From contig JAMXBD010002245.1 in assembly GCA_024138025.1 (NCBI GenBank), positions 62,001 to 126,000 of the forward strand: DNA of 64,000 bases, written 5' to 3'. Position 1 is the first letter of the stretch. Every line of letters starts with the position of its first letter. Source of the DNA: Combretum micranthum (taxonomy: Eukaryota; Streptophyta; Magnoliopsida; Myrtales; Combretaceae). Below the pieces are notes generated by a model. The model ran no database searches. It saw nothing but the letters and a program-made list of their open reading frames with translations, and was not told where the DNA came from. Below are positions 35,125-46,990 of the stretch, in pieces. Position numbers and translations under genes: made by a program.

Positions 35125-35754
35125 TAAATGAAGAAAAAGAAGCTCAGATAGGAACTTTTGGCCTAGGATATTCTCCTACTCAAACAGAGGTAGCAGACAT
35201 GAGAATAAGATGAGAACAAGGAAACTTAATAAAGAATATGATCCAGACATCGAGATTCCGCACATCAGAAGCTCCTTTCCAAAGCCTCATCATGTCCAGG
35301 AGACAGATGACTCCAAGGAAGATGATCCACCCAAGAAGATATTTTGAAGAATTGGTTTTCCATACCTTGTGCTAGTTTTAAGTAAGGACCGATATTAGAT
35401 TGCGTTTTGTATTTTTCTGCTTTATGTGTTGCTCAAATAAGTGTACTTAAACACCATTTCAAATTTAATAAAATTCTTTTGTTTTTTCCATATTCTTATT
35501 CTTTCCCCATTCATATTCTACCAGATCTGACTTTTGTAATGAGTTCCGGGATATCTCGCGTCTGTAAATACTGAAAATATCGATATCACCTCCAACCCTA
35601 CTGGGTTAGTCGTTGAAGATGATATCGATTATCAATTGAAAACACAAGAAAATTGGCAAAACTTTGATCATGAAAGGATTGAAACCCCTGAACCCACTAA
35701 ATTGGTTAATTTGGGAACAAGTGAAGATCCTAGGAATTTGAGAATTGGGGTAAA
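35125..35754 (+). other. Protease-RT interval with possible intron
   Basis: Coding-like fragments (VADM..., YDPDIEIPHIRSSF near 35240-35275; LVNLGTSEDPRNLRIG near 35700-35750) flank a T-rich non-coding core. A donor-like GTAAGG at 35382 and an acceptor-like TTCTACCAG ending at 35524 would give a 143-bp intron. Ogre elements are known to carry an intron between protease and RT. An in-frame stop just upstream (near 35347) means the exact junction is uncertain. Confidence 0.45.
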
Positions 35755-36588
35755 TTGTCAGAAGACACAACACAGGGCTTGATTAAGTTACTAGCAGAGT
35801 ATTTGGATGTTTTTGCATGGTCATATAGTGATATGCCCGGTTTAGATCCGTCAATTGTGGTCCATAAATTGCCAACCAAAGAAGGCATTAAGCCTAAGAA
35901 GCAAAAACTAAGGCGATTTAGACCCGATTTGCTACTTAAAATTAAAGATGAGGTCAAGAAGTTACTCGAAGTTGGATTCATTGAAGTTTCGGATTACTCA
36001 GATTGGGTATCAAACATAGTACCAGTACTTAAGAAAAATGGGAAACTTAGAATCTGTGTGGACTTTAGAGACTTGAATCAAGCGACCCCAAAAGATAATT
36101 TCCCGTTGCCACATATTGATGTCTTGGTAGACAATACAGCTGGAAACCATCTATTCTCATTTATGGATGGATTTTCGGGATACAATCAAATATTGATGGC
36201 CGAAGAGGACAAAGTCAAAACCACATTTGTCACAGCCTGGGGAACTTTTTGCTATAAGGTCATGCCATTTGGTCTCAAGAATGCCGGAGCAACTTATCAG
36301 CGAGCAATGCAGACCATATTGCATGACATGATGCATAGAGAGGTGGAAGTATATGTTGATGACATGATTGCCAAATCAAAAGAAGGAGAAGATCATGTAG
36401 AAGTATTAAGGAAACTTTTTGAAAGATTGAGAAAGTTTCAATTAAAATTAAACCCAGAAAAATGCATTTTTGGAGTAACTTCTGGGAAACTATTGGGATT
36501 TGTGATCAGTCAAAGAGGAATAGAAATTGATCCTGATAAGTCAAAGCAATTCAGAATTACCTCCCCCAACAACTTTGAAAGAAATTAG
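35755..36588 (+). pseudogene. pol: Reverse transcriptase domain
   Basis: Open for 277 codons. In order: the thumb-proximal LDVFAWSYSDMPGLDPSIV near residue 16; LRICVDFRDLNQATPKDNFP near residue 98; motif A FMDGFSGYNQI; PFGLKNAGATYQ; the catalytic YVDDMIAKS near residue 200; LNPEKCIFGV and KLLGFVIS. All three catalytic Asp positions are present. The N-terminal join to the preceding frame is out of register (near 35757). The frame ends at 36588 through an indel near 36540, and the RNase H part continues in another frame. It synthesises cDNA from element RNA. Confidence 0.9.
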
Positions 36589-37012
36589 AGGTCTTTTGGG
36601 GAGACTAAATTACATTGCTCGATTCATTTCCCAGTTGACGGATAAATGTCAACCACTATTTAAATTATTGAGAAAAAATGCCCAAATTGAATGGAATGAA
36701 GAATGTGAAGAAGCCTTTAACCGAATTAAACAGTATCTGACAAATCCCCCAGTTTTGATCACTCCAGTACCCGAAAAGCCTTTGTTCTTATACTTGACAA
36801 TTTTTTCGGAATCCATGGGTTGTGTACTCGGGCAAAAAGATGAAAATGGAAAAGAAAGAGCTATTTATTACTTGAGCAAAAAATTCTCAAATGGAGAGCA
36901 AAAGTACTCAGAGATAGAAAGAACTTGCTGTGCATTAGTATGGACTATGCATAGACTCAGGCAATACACGCTCTTCTACTCAATCGAGTTAATTACAAAG
37001 CATGATCCTTGA
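36560..37012 (+). pseudogene. pol: RNase H (first, Ty3-type)
   Basis: The frame 36527-37012 contains the connection GLLGRLNYIARFISQLTDKC and PLFKLLRKN, then FLYLTIFSESMGCVLGQKDE and AIYYLSKKF...YSEIERTCCALVW. The glutamate-bearing block is normal. The first block reads IFSESMG where related elements usually have an Asp before N/S-MG, so the first catalytic residue may be missing. The frame stops at KHDP (TGA at 37010-37012) and resumes in the next frame with RYLANKPALVGR, an indel within a conserved sentence. Confidence 0.75.
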
Positions 37013-37623
37013 GGTATCTGGCAAATAAGCCCGCCTTGGTCGGTCGAATTTCAAAATGGCAAATGTTGCTGTCTGAGTTTGATATTACCTATGTTAGACA
37101 AAATTCAATTAAAGGACAAGCCTTGGCTGATCAACTCGCTGAAAGCCCGGTTGATGAGGAACTAAAGGAACAAGATCAATTCCCCGATGAAGGGATTCGG
37201 GTAACACAAACGGAAGATGAAAGAATGCCGAATTGGAAATTGTATTTTGACGGAGCAGCTAATGTATATGGATGTGGAATAGGGGCAGTCCTAATTTCAC
37301 CTGAAGGAAACCAATACCCAACAGCGGCCAGATTAATGTTCCCTTATACGAATAATATAGCAGAATATGAAGCATGCATTTTGGGTTTAGAGATGGCAAT
37401 CCAAATGGAAATTCAAGAGCTCGAAGTTTTTGGAGATTCATCACTTATTATTTTTCAAACTCGAGGAGATTTTAAAACAAAGGATCCCAAGTTGATTCCT
37501 TATCATAATCACTTGGCAGAATTGATAGAAAGATTCAGGAAATCTCCTTTGTATATGTGCCAAGAACTCAAAATCAGTTTGCTGATGCTCTGGCACTTTG
37601 GCCTCATTAATTCAGTTTACTGA
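37009..37623 (+). pseudogene. Second RNase H (plant aRH type), lineage marker
   Basis: After the tether WQMLLSEFDITYVRQNSIKG the aRH domain follows: WKLYFDGAANVYGCGIGAVL (first Asp), NNIAEYEACILGLEMA (Glu), LEVFGDSSLIIFQ (second Asp). The fourth block, NQFADALA, lies near 37560-37580 in a different frame. The frame therefore breaks at about 37550. A dual RNase H of this kind is characteristic of the Tat lineage. It is thought to have been acquired from a plant or archaeal-type RNase HI source. Confidence 0.85.
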
Positions 37624-38944
37624 AGGAGCAAGAATCCAACCTTTGCAAGTCCGGGTGAGAAGTGAACCCGCATTCTGCCATGATGAATCAGATGAACCCT
37701 GGTTCCAAGATATTAAAGTTCTTTTGCAAACGGGTAATTATCCTGAAGGTGCTACCAAGAAAGATCAGAAGTCACTGAGGCGTTTGGCCAGTCATTTTTT
37801 ACTAAGTGGAAATACGTTATACAGAAGATCATTCGACACGACTTTGTTGAGATGTGTAGATGAAAAAGAGGCCCAGAAGCTCATGGAAGAAGTTCACGAA
37901 GGAATTTGTGGTCCTCATATGAGTGGTTACATGTTAGCCAAAAAGATTATGAGATTAGGATACTTTTGGTTAACTATGGAATCAGACTGTATCAAACATG
38001 TGAGATCTTGTCATTTATGCCAGATCTATGCAAACAAGATAAGTGCCCCTCCAAAAGAATTACAGTTAATGTCAACCCCATGGCCTTTCTCAACATGGGG
38101 GATAGATGTTATTGGGCCAATTTCACCTAAAGCTTCAAACGGTCATCGGTTCATATTGGTTGCAATCGATTACTTCACTAAATGGGTAGAAGCCGCTTCC
38201 TATGCAAGTGTAACGAAGTCCGTGGTTGTGCGGTTTATCAAAAGAGACATCATCACTAGATATGGAACTCCGGAAAGTATCATCACTGATAATGGTACGA
38301 ATTTGAACAACAAAGAAGTAACAAATTTGTGTCAGCAATTCAAGATCAAGCATCGGAATTCCACTCCGTATCGGCCACAGATGAATGGGGCAGTTGAAGC
38401 CGCCAATAAGAACATCAAGAGAATTATTGAGAAGATGACCATTGTCTATAAAGATTGGCATGAAATGTTACCGCTCGCATTAATGGCGTATCGAACATCT
38501 GTAAGAACATCAACGGGGCAACACCATATTCCTTGGTATACGGAACTGAAGCTGTTTTACCTGTAGAAGTTGAAATTCCATCACTTCGTATATTAGTAGA
38601 AAAAACTCGATGAAGCTGAGTGGATAAAACAAAGATTTGAACAGTTGAATCTGTTAGATGAAAAGAGGCTGACTGCAATGTGTCACGGCCAGTTATATCA
38701 GCAAAGAATGGCTAAAGCATTCAACAAGAAGGTCAAGCCAAGAAGCTTCCAAGAAGGTGATTTGGTTTTGAGAAAGATGCTGCCAAATGTACAAGACTCC
38801 AGAGGAAAGTTCACACCAAACTATGAAGGACCATATGTTGTTAGAAAAGTATTGTCGGGAGGAGCATTGATTCTTTCCCAAATGGATGGACCTGATTTAA
38901 AGGATCCTGTAAACTCAGATGCTGTAAAGATGTATTATGAATGA
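37598..38944 (+). pseudogene. pol: Integrase with C-terminal extension
   Basis: Frame 37598-38566 (322 residues) has the zinc-binding H-H-C-C set (VHEGICGPH ... HVRSCHLCQ) near residues 100-145. The DDE core follows: GIDVIGPISP (D), IITDNGTNL (D), GAVEAANKN (E). A frame break near 38530 moves the conserved YGTEAVLPVEVEIPS into another frame. The C-terminal part continues at 38645-38944 (FNKKVKPRSFQEGDLVLRKM, GKFTPNYEGPYVV) and ends with TGA at 38942-38944. No chromodomain is seen, as expected for the non-chromovirus Tat group. Confidence 0.88.
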
Positions 38945-39340
38945 TCAATAAAATTTGTCATTTTCTGTGTTCAGATTGATTTCATTTTTAGTTTTTACAA
39001 GCAAAGTTGATATTCCAAAAACTTTGAACTGAAGTCAAATCTCAACCCGTTAATTAAATCATTCACAAATACCAAAAATTCTCAAATCAGACCAAATCTC
39101 ATCCCATTCATCACCAAATAACCATAAATTCTCAAACCAGATCAAATCTCAACCTATCACTTAAACAAATTCCCAAACCCAAACTAAAACTGTTAGAAAG
39201 TAATTTGAGCATCTCATATGGCCTTAAAATGCATATATGCAATTTTATCTGGTGATTATATTGCACAAGGTAACTAGTTTTTGAACACGGTTATGTGGAC
39301 AACGGAAAAGCCCTAAACACATTAACCGACGTAAGATCAA
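38945..39340 (+). other. Start of the 3' non-coding region of the Tat element
   Basis: AT-rich. A loose repeat of AACTCTCAAA(C/T)CAGA(C/T)CAAATCTCA occurs between 39020 and 39160. No gene is seen. Confidence 0.6.
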
Positions 39341-39800
39341 GATTCTTCAAATAGATCAAGAAGTTTAAAGTCCCCAAGTGGATCAAGAAAGATTAAGTTT
39401 TCCCAAATGAATCAATAATTCAAGTTTTTGAAAATCAAGATAGATCAAGTTTCCTCAAATGGATCAAGATAGATCAAGTTTCCTCAAAATGGATCAGCAA
39501 GTTAAGTTTCCAAGAAAATCAAGATTCCCTCAAATGAATCAAGATAGATCAATTTTCCTCAAATGAATCAAGATAGATCAAGTTTCCTCAAGTGGATCAA
39601 GATAGATCAATTTTCCTAAAGTGGATCAAGAAGATCAAGTTTCCTTAAGTGAATCAAAAAAGATCAAGTTTCCCAAATGAATCAACAAGTCAAGTTTCCA
39701 AGAAAATAAAAGTCCCCAAGTGGATCAGAAGATCAAGTTCCTAGAAGATCAAGTTTCCCGGAAGATCAAGAATTCCCAAATGGATCAAGAAACCAATCTT
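39341..39800 (+). repeat. 3' region tandem repeat A (GATCAAGTTTCCTCAAATG)
   Basis: About 15 degenerate units of 25-32 bases: AGATCAAGTTTCCTCAAATG or variants with GTTTCCAAGAAAATCAAG, running to about 39800. Confidence 0.85.
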
Positions 39801-39825
39801 TAAGTTTCAAAAATCCCAGTAAACC

Positions 39826-39912
39826 AAAGCCCATAGGTCCGGCAAATGACCAAATCAAAGCCCATAGGTCCGGCAAATGACCAAACCAAAGCCCATAGGT
39901 CGTAAAAGACCA
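39826..39912 (+). repeat. 3' region tandem repeat B (31-bp CCCATAGGTCCGGCAAATGA)
   Basis: Three units, AAAGCCCATAGGTCCGGCAA followed by ATGACCAAATC, with 31-base spacing. The last unit is shortened (GTCGTAAAAGACC). Confidence 0.9.
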
Positions 39913-40240
39913 AACTAGCCCGACAGATGGCCTATCATTTTCCAATCTAGGCCCGACGATGGCCTATCATTTTCCAAGTCTAGGCCCGACAGATGGCCTA
40001 TCATTATTCTAAAATCTAGACCCGACAGACGGTCTATTATTTTCTAAATTAGGTCCGACAGATGGCCTATCATTTTCTAAATCTAGACCCGACAGACGGT
40101 CTATTAGTTTTTTAGTCTAGGCCCGACAGATGGCCACATTTTTCTAATCAGGCCCGACAGATGGCCTATCATTTTTCCAAAGCTAGGCCCGACAGTTGAC
40201 CTAGCAAATCTTAATGTCTAAACTCGACAGATAGTTTAGC
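39913..40240 (+). repeat. 3' region tandem repeat C (about 35-bp AGGCCCGACAGATGGCCTA)
   Basis: About nine units of TAGGCCCGACAGATGGCCTA with TCATTTTCTAAATC. The variant CTAGACCCGACAGACGGTCTA keeps the pairing of GGCC/GGTC with its partner inside the unit. Confidence 0.9.
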
Positions 40241-40336
40241 ACAAGATAAAAAATCTCTTTGTTTGACAGGAGAAATTAAACAAAAATTGGCTATCCTTTT
40301 GTCTTTGTGGCAAAAGTTTTGTTCAAACTTTACCAC

Positions 40337-40349
40337 AAAGAGGGGCAGC
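40337..40349 (+). other. Polypurine tract
   Basis: AAAGAGGGGCAGC directly precedes the TG of the 3' LTR at 40350, the position of the plus-strand primer. Confidence 0.8.
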
Positions 40350-43183
40350 TGTAGACACCCAATTTTTGCCCAATTAAAAATTAAGCTTAAGTTTAGAATA
40401 AATTAATGTCATGATTGAGTTCATTAAAAATATAAAATATAATAAAAAAATAATAAACAATAGTAATAAAAAAGAGAAAATAGAAAAAATAAAAATATAG
40501 AGGAATAAAATATGTATAATAAAATAGTTAAATGAATAATAGTAATATAAATAAAATATATGTAAGAAAAATTAAAATAAATAATTATTTAAGCTTAATA
40601 TGATATATATTTTATTAGTCTTAAGTATTAGTGGGTTAGCTATATGACCAAGGCACAGGCCAACGGCCTAACGGATCAGACCATGGACACAAAGCAAGGG
40701 GACCCAAGTTCGAATCTAGCCTAAGGCAGATTTTGCCTCTTTTTTGTTCATTTTTTTTCCCAAAAGACACATCGGTTCATCCACTTTGAGACCTCATTTG
40801 AGCAACGAATCTTTGTGTTTTTTCGAAATTGATTGTACAGACACGAACTAGGCATGGGATACATCACATATACACACAATTCGTGCACTATTTCATTCCA
40901 AAAGACACATTAATTGAGTCATGAACATTGGGGAAAAATGCGAAATAATGTGTTTTTTCAAATCTTAAAATTAGCCGAATTGTGTTCTTTAATCAAATTA
41001 AACACACTTAATCAAGGAGTCATGACCTGTAAACATAATATTCGTGATCAATTTGAACCAACAATCACGAATCGAGTCCCAATTTTGAATCGTTTTTATT
41101 CGAAAAAATGTAACGATTCGTGATTGTAAAATTGAACAATTACAAAGCTTCGAAACAACAAATTGTTTCGAAATCTATAAATAGGATCACCCCACAAGCA
41201 GAAACCACAATTCAATTTCACAAAACACGCACTACACGATCGAGATCTGAAAATAGAGAGAAAAGTGTTCGAATTGCAAAATTTGCAAATTCGAAGTGAT
41301 TGAGAGGATTTCGATCCAATTAAAGAGTGTTAGGATCATCTAGGAAGTGTTCTTGATTGATTATAGTGTTTAGAATTGCTCGAATTTGCATTTGGGAAGT
41401 TCTGCAAATTTTCGAATTTTTTTTAAACCCTCGCCGCCGAGCACCACCACACGAACCGCCACTTCTGGTGGTTCTGGGAGTGAACCACCACCACTAGCCG
41501 CTGCAGCACCTCAATCCACGTCGGGCCGACAAGGTTGTAGGCTTCGAAAACCACCAGGAACGGCCGAGGAACGCTCGAAAACCACCGTGATCGTCTTCTT
41601 CACCCGACAGAGCACCGAAATCCGACCCGAAATCCGAATCCAACCCGGTCGGTCGTCGGTCAACGGTGATCGGTCAACGGTCAACGGTCGTCGGTCAAAA
41701 GTCAGTAGATCCTGTGGTCCAGATTTGATCAGAGGATCCTACGGTCCAGATTTGATCAGAGGATCAGACGGTCCAGATTTGATCAGAGGATCAGACGGTC
41801 CAGATTTGATCAAAACAATCAACGCTCCAGATCGAAAGTCATCAGATCCTACGGTCCAGATTTAGTCTACAGATCAGACGCTCCAGATCTGATCCGAGAA
41901 GATCCAACGGTCCAGGTTAGTCTGTATTATTAAATTATTTATTTATTTATATTTAATTTAAAAATAGGAAAAAATAGGAAAAAATCAATAAAAATTCGTA
42001 AAAAATCCAGAAAAATTCAGAAAAATCTAGAAAAATTAGAATAATTATTTTTAATATAAATTTACATGTTTTAGCAATTTTTGATATTTTTGGATATTTT
42101 TTTTAATATGTATTTGCATATAAATTGATCTTTAAATATATATTTGATGCATGATATGTTTTGTTTTTGTATTTTAATTTTGTTATGATATATTTTGAAT
42201 ATGTTCTGAACATATGTGATGATTATTGAATTAAAAAAAAATAATAGATTTTTTAAACCAAAATTGTTGTTGAATAATTAAGAGAAAATTGTTTTTTTTA
42301 AAATCATGATGTTAATTAATTTTTTATCAAAATTATCTTTATAAATTTGCTATAAAGATAATACTCAAAGTTTTCAAAATTGATTTTCATGTAGCATTAA
42401 ATTAGCCATGAATTATCATAAATTGGTTTTTTTTCTTTAGAAAAAATGATTTTTGGACTTAGAAAAATATATTTTTTATGAGATAAAATTCAATTGATTA
42501 GATCATAGGATCATCAAAATTGGTTTTCATGAAAATTCAAAATTTAATAAACTTAAAGTGACAATATTTTAAAAATATAAAATTGATCAACAAACTAAGT
42601 TCTTTATAAAAGAACTACGTTTTGTCTGATCTCGATTAGCGAGTACGTAGGCACCTACGGGGCGACAATAAAATTAGAAAAAATATATTTTGTTTTGATA
42701 GTTTGAAATAATCATTTTGTACATATTATAAATTTTTTTAAAAAAGAAAAATATAAATGTTTGTTGATATTTAAATCCTAAGAAATAATACAAATGCATG
42801 ATTAAACTTGTAGATTTTGTTTTATAAATGTTTCATTTGAATTTTTTAGTATAGAAAAGGATAAATTCTAAATTTTAAATTTAAAGTGGTAACCGCTTAG
42901 GTTTTAATAGGTTAGCCCCCGAACTCAGATATCTGGTATTTTTAAAAATTTGATTTTTAAATCAAACTTTTCGCAGACTAGTGGCTAAGTTAGGATTAAC
43001 CGACCCATTAATCCTGGCTTTCATTTTTTCCCAATTTATATTGGGTGGCGAGTCTAAAAAATTTTAAAAAAAATTAAATTTCTTTTAACCCCTAGTCGAG
43101 GATTCATGTTAAATGGGTTAGGGTTTAATATGAATCGGGTTAGGAGAAATGAACCGGATGATTTTCAAAATTCAGGCTCGACA
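40350..43183 (+). repeat. 3' LTR of the Tat/Ogre-like element
   Basis: 2834 bp, TGTAGACACCC to CTCGACA, then the CTTGG duplication. Relative to the 5' LTR it lacks one repeat of CCGAAATCCGAATCCGA (near 41630) and has a different minisatellite layout. It also carries small indels in A and T runs and a handful of substitutions. The TATA box TATAAATA is at 41176-41183 and the B-box-like AGTTCGAATCT at 40707-40717. Confidence 0.95.
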
Positions 43184-44501
43184 CTTGGAGTACTACATTT
43201 AGGACTCATTTCGACACAGGAGTTAAAAGATTTCGCTTTATCCAAGTGAGTACCCCTTACTTGTTGCTTGTTTTGCATTGTAGTAAAAATTAGTAGGTCA
43301 CTCGCTCAGTATTAGGTAATTGTGACTTTACCTGAATGAGTCATATGACTCAATAAAGTTGATTGTGTGCTGATTGGAAATGTTAATACATGATATGTCT
43401 TTTAATTAAATTTTTGGGTACTACACACGTGCTTATACTAATGAACATGGCTTGTGGATAGTGGATATCCTAAACTAATATAGCTATTCAATACTTTTAC
43501 TAACAATCTTGGCATGTTAATGACAATATAATGTAATGATTGTTTAGATTTATTGTCATGTCATTTGAAATATATCCACAATACTGGATTATTTATTAGT
43601 GATTGCACTATTGCATTCATGGCATGGCATGGCATGAAAAAGACCTAAGGGCCACAAGTTTTTTATAAACTTAATTTATATTTGACCAATGGGTCTTACT
43701 TGGATAAAGTTCGGTTTTTCTTGGAAATTTTAGGTATGTAAGCTTTGTTTTAAAGCATATAGAATTGCATGCTCAGTTTAAGTTGCCCACGGCCCACCTA
43801 CTAGGTTTTTTCAGTGGCCAACGGGTCGCCTACTCAGTTTTTAAGCGGCTAATGGGCCACTTGCTCAGTTATAGAATCCTCAAAATTCTACTCGGTTATT
43901 GGAATCTCTTTAGGTTGATTCCTTCACGGTTTAGTTTTGAGCCGCTATATGCCACTCTTTTCGGTTGAGCTGCCATGTGCCACTCATGAGGTTACCTAAG
44001 GGTCACCTGCTCGATTAAGATACTCGCCAATGCATATCACGTGCATTTAGCATGGCATTTCATTACATATGATATTTAATTTTAATAATCTATTGCATAT
44101 GCATGTGAATATGGTATTTTATTGGTTGTTACATCTTTCTTTTACTCTTTTAGCTCGAATATGAGATGAGGGGTTAGTGTTTCTAACCTCAGGTACTGAA
44201 GATAGGACTAACATGGAAGGATGGGGCATTGGGATGGGATTTGAGACCATGGGGAGATTATTGCAACTTTATATTATAAATAAATTTTCAATATGTAACT
44301 ACAATTAATTATGAATTTAAGGCCTACACTATCCTAACGTTTATATTTTGTAGAATGTTTTTGTGATGATATTAAGAAGCTATGATTTTAATAAAATGGT
44401 TGATTCCATTTAACCTTGTCCCTAACTTAGGGATGGCATAACACCCCGTCTCTTAGGCTCTAAGTGCTCAATGTAGAGGCCTTAGGAGGTGGAACGCTAC
44501 A
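43184..44501 (+). mobile_element. Remnant of another LTR-like sequence, host of the Tat insertion
   Basis: Starts with the CTTGG duplication and ends GGTGGAACGCTACA at 44501, preceded by TAACACCCCGTCTCTTAGGC, the style of a plant LTR terminus. A donor-like TCCAAGTGAGTACCCC (about 43235) and an acceptor-like CTAACCTCAG (about 44192) echo the layout of the TG...CA family. Degenerate repeats of the type GGGCCACTTGCTCAGTT lie at 43780-44020. No complete start or target duplication was found. Confidence 0.4.
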
Positions 44502-45109
44502 TGCTTTTGATAAAAGAAATAGTATATTATGGAAATATAATAGATGCCTAGAATATCCATGGCTGTTAAGTTGGTATTTAAAGAATTCAATGGCTTGTTA
44601 TGTGTATTATTGAGATTATTATATGATGGTTTAGAGTTAGATTTATATTTATCTGTAATCTATTAAGGGAATTATGTTTACTGATCCACTATATAAAAAT
44701 TATATAAATACAAATTACATCAAATTAATTACCTAAATATCGATGCGAAATCACATCTTTAACATGCGTTCACATATTTATATGTGAATGACATGTTGAA
44801 AATGTGATTTACCTATAAATATGAATTGCACTTTAAAGATGTAACTTAGCACTGAATCTTTTGTTAAATTGCAACTTGTTTATCTGTCTCATTAAGAAAA
44901 ATATTAATCACATAACCTATATGTGATTTTATATTGGTACTTGTATAATTATTTTTATGTAATTTATATTTTTGTAATTTCGTTTTGAAAGATCATTAGA
45001 CATGTGTTTCACCCATAATCTATTACTAAAATACTTAATGTGTAATTTTTAATAATAAGATAATTGATTAGATTCGGCTAGTATTTAAATGTGGATACAT
45101 AAAATACTA

Positions 45110-45770
45110 AAAAACAAAAGAATCCTGATATGCCAAGAGAGGTCTAAAAATGGAAAGAGTTCCAATGCTGTAATTTCTTTTTGTTTTTTAAAAGTGGTTA
45201 TACCTTTAGTTTTCGATAGTTTTGCCTAATTTATTTTTGTTTTAAACTTTTTGTGACTTAGTGATTTCATAATTTTTTTTAAATTGGTTCGTTTTTCTTC
45301 TCATAGCTACTGTATGCACTTTAAGGTTTGTTTGTTTGGTTTTATCTAGCAGATACAAACATTTTTTTCAAATAAATTATTTATCAAAAAATAGATATAA
45401 ATATTAACAAGTTGACATTCTCATAAAAAAATCAAATAGATCAAATATAGATAAAATATAGATGCAAATCAGATATATTTACACATATGATTTTAAAAAG
45501 ATATAGATACAGATGAAAAACATACCATCTAAATAGACCCTTGATTTTGATTCGAAGGAAAAAGAAAAGAAGAAGAAGAAGAAGGAATAGATCTTGTGAG
45601 ATATTTGAGAAATTTTCCCATTTTGTTTGCCTTTTCATCGACTAATAATTTAATAAAAAGTTAATTTTAATTGACACATTATTTTAAAGATTAAAAGAAA
45701 TTTATTTACATCCAATAATTTCCATCATATATAGTTTTTATGTTATATGTGATTTTAATAAAGCTTATAT
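45110..45770. repeat. Duplicated block, partner of 62440-62805
   Basis: Shared sentences include ACCTTTAGTTTTC(G/A)ATAGTTT, AATTTAATAAAAA(G)TTAATTT and TGTGATTTTAATAAA, in the same order and orientation in both places. The match then jumps to 54955 in unit 1. Confidence 0.7.
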
Positions 45771-46799
45771 TGTTCAAAAGTTATTGATATCTTCTTTATT
45801 TGAATGTGAAATCTTCTTTATATTGCAAGACTATATCAACCAGGTAAATTTCTAAAATGATCACAACCTGCAAAGCAACTGTCATGCACCTTTTTAACAT
45901 CAATTTCCAAGTTTGGCCAATAATTTTAAAGGGAGTTATGAGAAGCAGTAAAAATTTAATAATATGACATTACTTCCAAGTTAATAAATAAAGTAAATGA
46001 TAATAAAACAATAATTAAAAATAACCACAATGAGTTCATCTGTATTTTATATTAGAGTGACATTCATGTCTATAGACCTATGGGAAAAAGTTACCTAACT
46101 ACAATTAATATAATTTAATTAAGCAAAACCCAATGCAAAATCATATAAAAAATATGGGATTCAAGTTTTAACAAATGAAGTGCATCAAGATGATGCAATT
46201 CAATAAAAGATATACATTACTAAATCACATTTAAAAGGCACGATCATTTTTTGCCAGAATGAGTCCCTTCTGATAGATGCGCTTAACCTATGAATAAGTG
46301 CTTCATTGTTGGATGATATTAAAAGTTTTAATCCTAACGAGTCGCATCATATAAAGATGATTCAAATAGGAATAACATCTAGTACAAGCAACTAACCTAT
46401 AAATGTAAATGAGTCACATATACAATGTGCAACCCATGTATGAACATGAATCACATGTATTAAATGTGATGCATGTAACATGAATCCCATCTATCAGACA
46501 TAATTTTATATCAATATTTGATAATTATTTTTGTGTAATTTGTACTTATGTAATTTTTATTTGAGTGGGTAGGTGATCATACAGTTTCTTCATTAAATTA
46601 ACTATTTTAATGTTTAGGTGTCAAATTAAATTTTTGTATAAAATTCAATTACCAAATTCGACATTTATCATCATATAAACATATTTTAAAAAAAAATGCT
46701 AAACTCTACCGAATGATTTATGGATAATTAAAAAGTTCTTTACAATGAATAATTCTTAAAGATGTTAAAATGTTTACTTGATATTTTAAGAAAAATCTT

Positions 46800-46990
46800 A
46801 AGCCACGTATTAATATGGGAAAAGTATGTTTTCAGTCCTCAATGTTTAACTGTTTTTCTATTTGAGTCCTAAACTTTTTTTTTTATTTGAGTCCTTAACA
46901 TTTCCAAAATCTTGCAAACAAGGTATTTCTTAACGTGGTTAGTTTTTTCAATAAATTTAGACACTTGGCACATTTTCATTTGTTGGAAAT
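46800..46990. repeat. MULE/MITE-terminus-like sequence (single end)
   Basis: TCAGTCCTCAATGTTTAACT and ATTTGAGTCCTAAAC / ATTTGAGTCCTTAAC form a repeated 'GTCC(T)TAAAC' pattern common at the ends of plant Mutator-like and MITE elements. The partner end was not found. Confidence 0.3.

Larger units (their letters stand above)
27209..43183 (+). mobile_element. Tat/Ogre-like Ty3-gypsy LTR retrotransposon, full length with broken frames
   Basis: 15,975 bp between TGTAGACACCC at 27209 and CTCGACA at 43183, with CTTGG duplicated at 27204-27208 and 43184-43188. Order: 5' LTR, PBS, ORF1, gag with zinc knuckle, protease, RT, RNase H, second (plant aRH-type) RNase H, integrase, long 3' region with tandem repeats, polypurine tract, 3' LTR. 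ORF1 upstream of gag and an extra RNase H between RNase H and integrase are hallmarks of the Tat lineage (Ogre/Retand-like). The two LTRs differ by a few substitutions and more small indels, so the insertion looks recent. Yet the coding region has at least eight frame breaks, so this copy as read cannot make its proteins. Confidence 0.92.
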
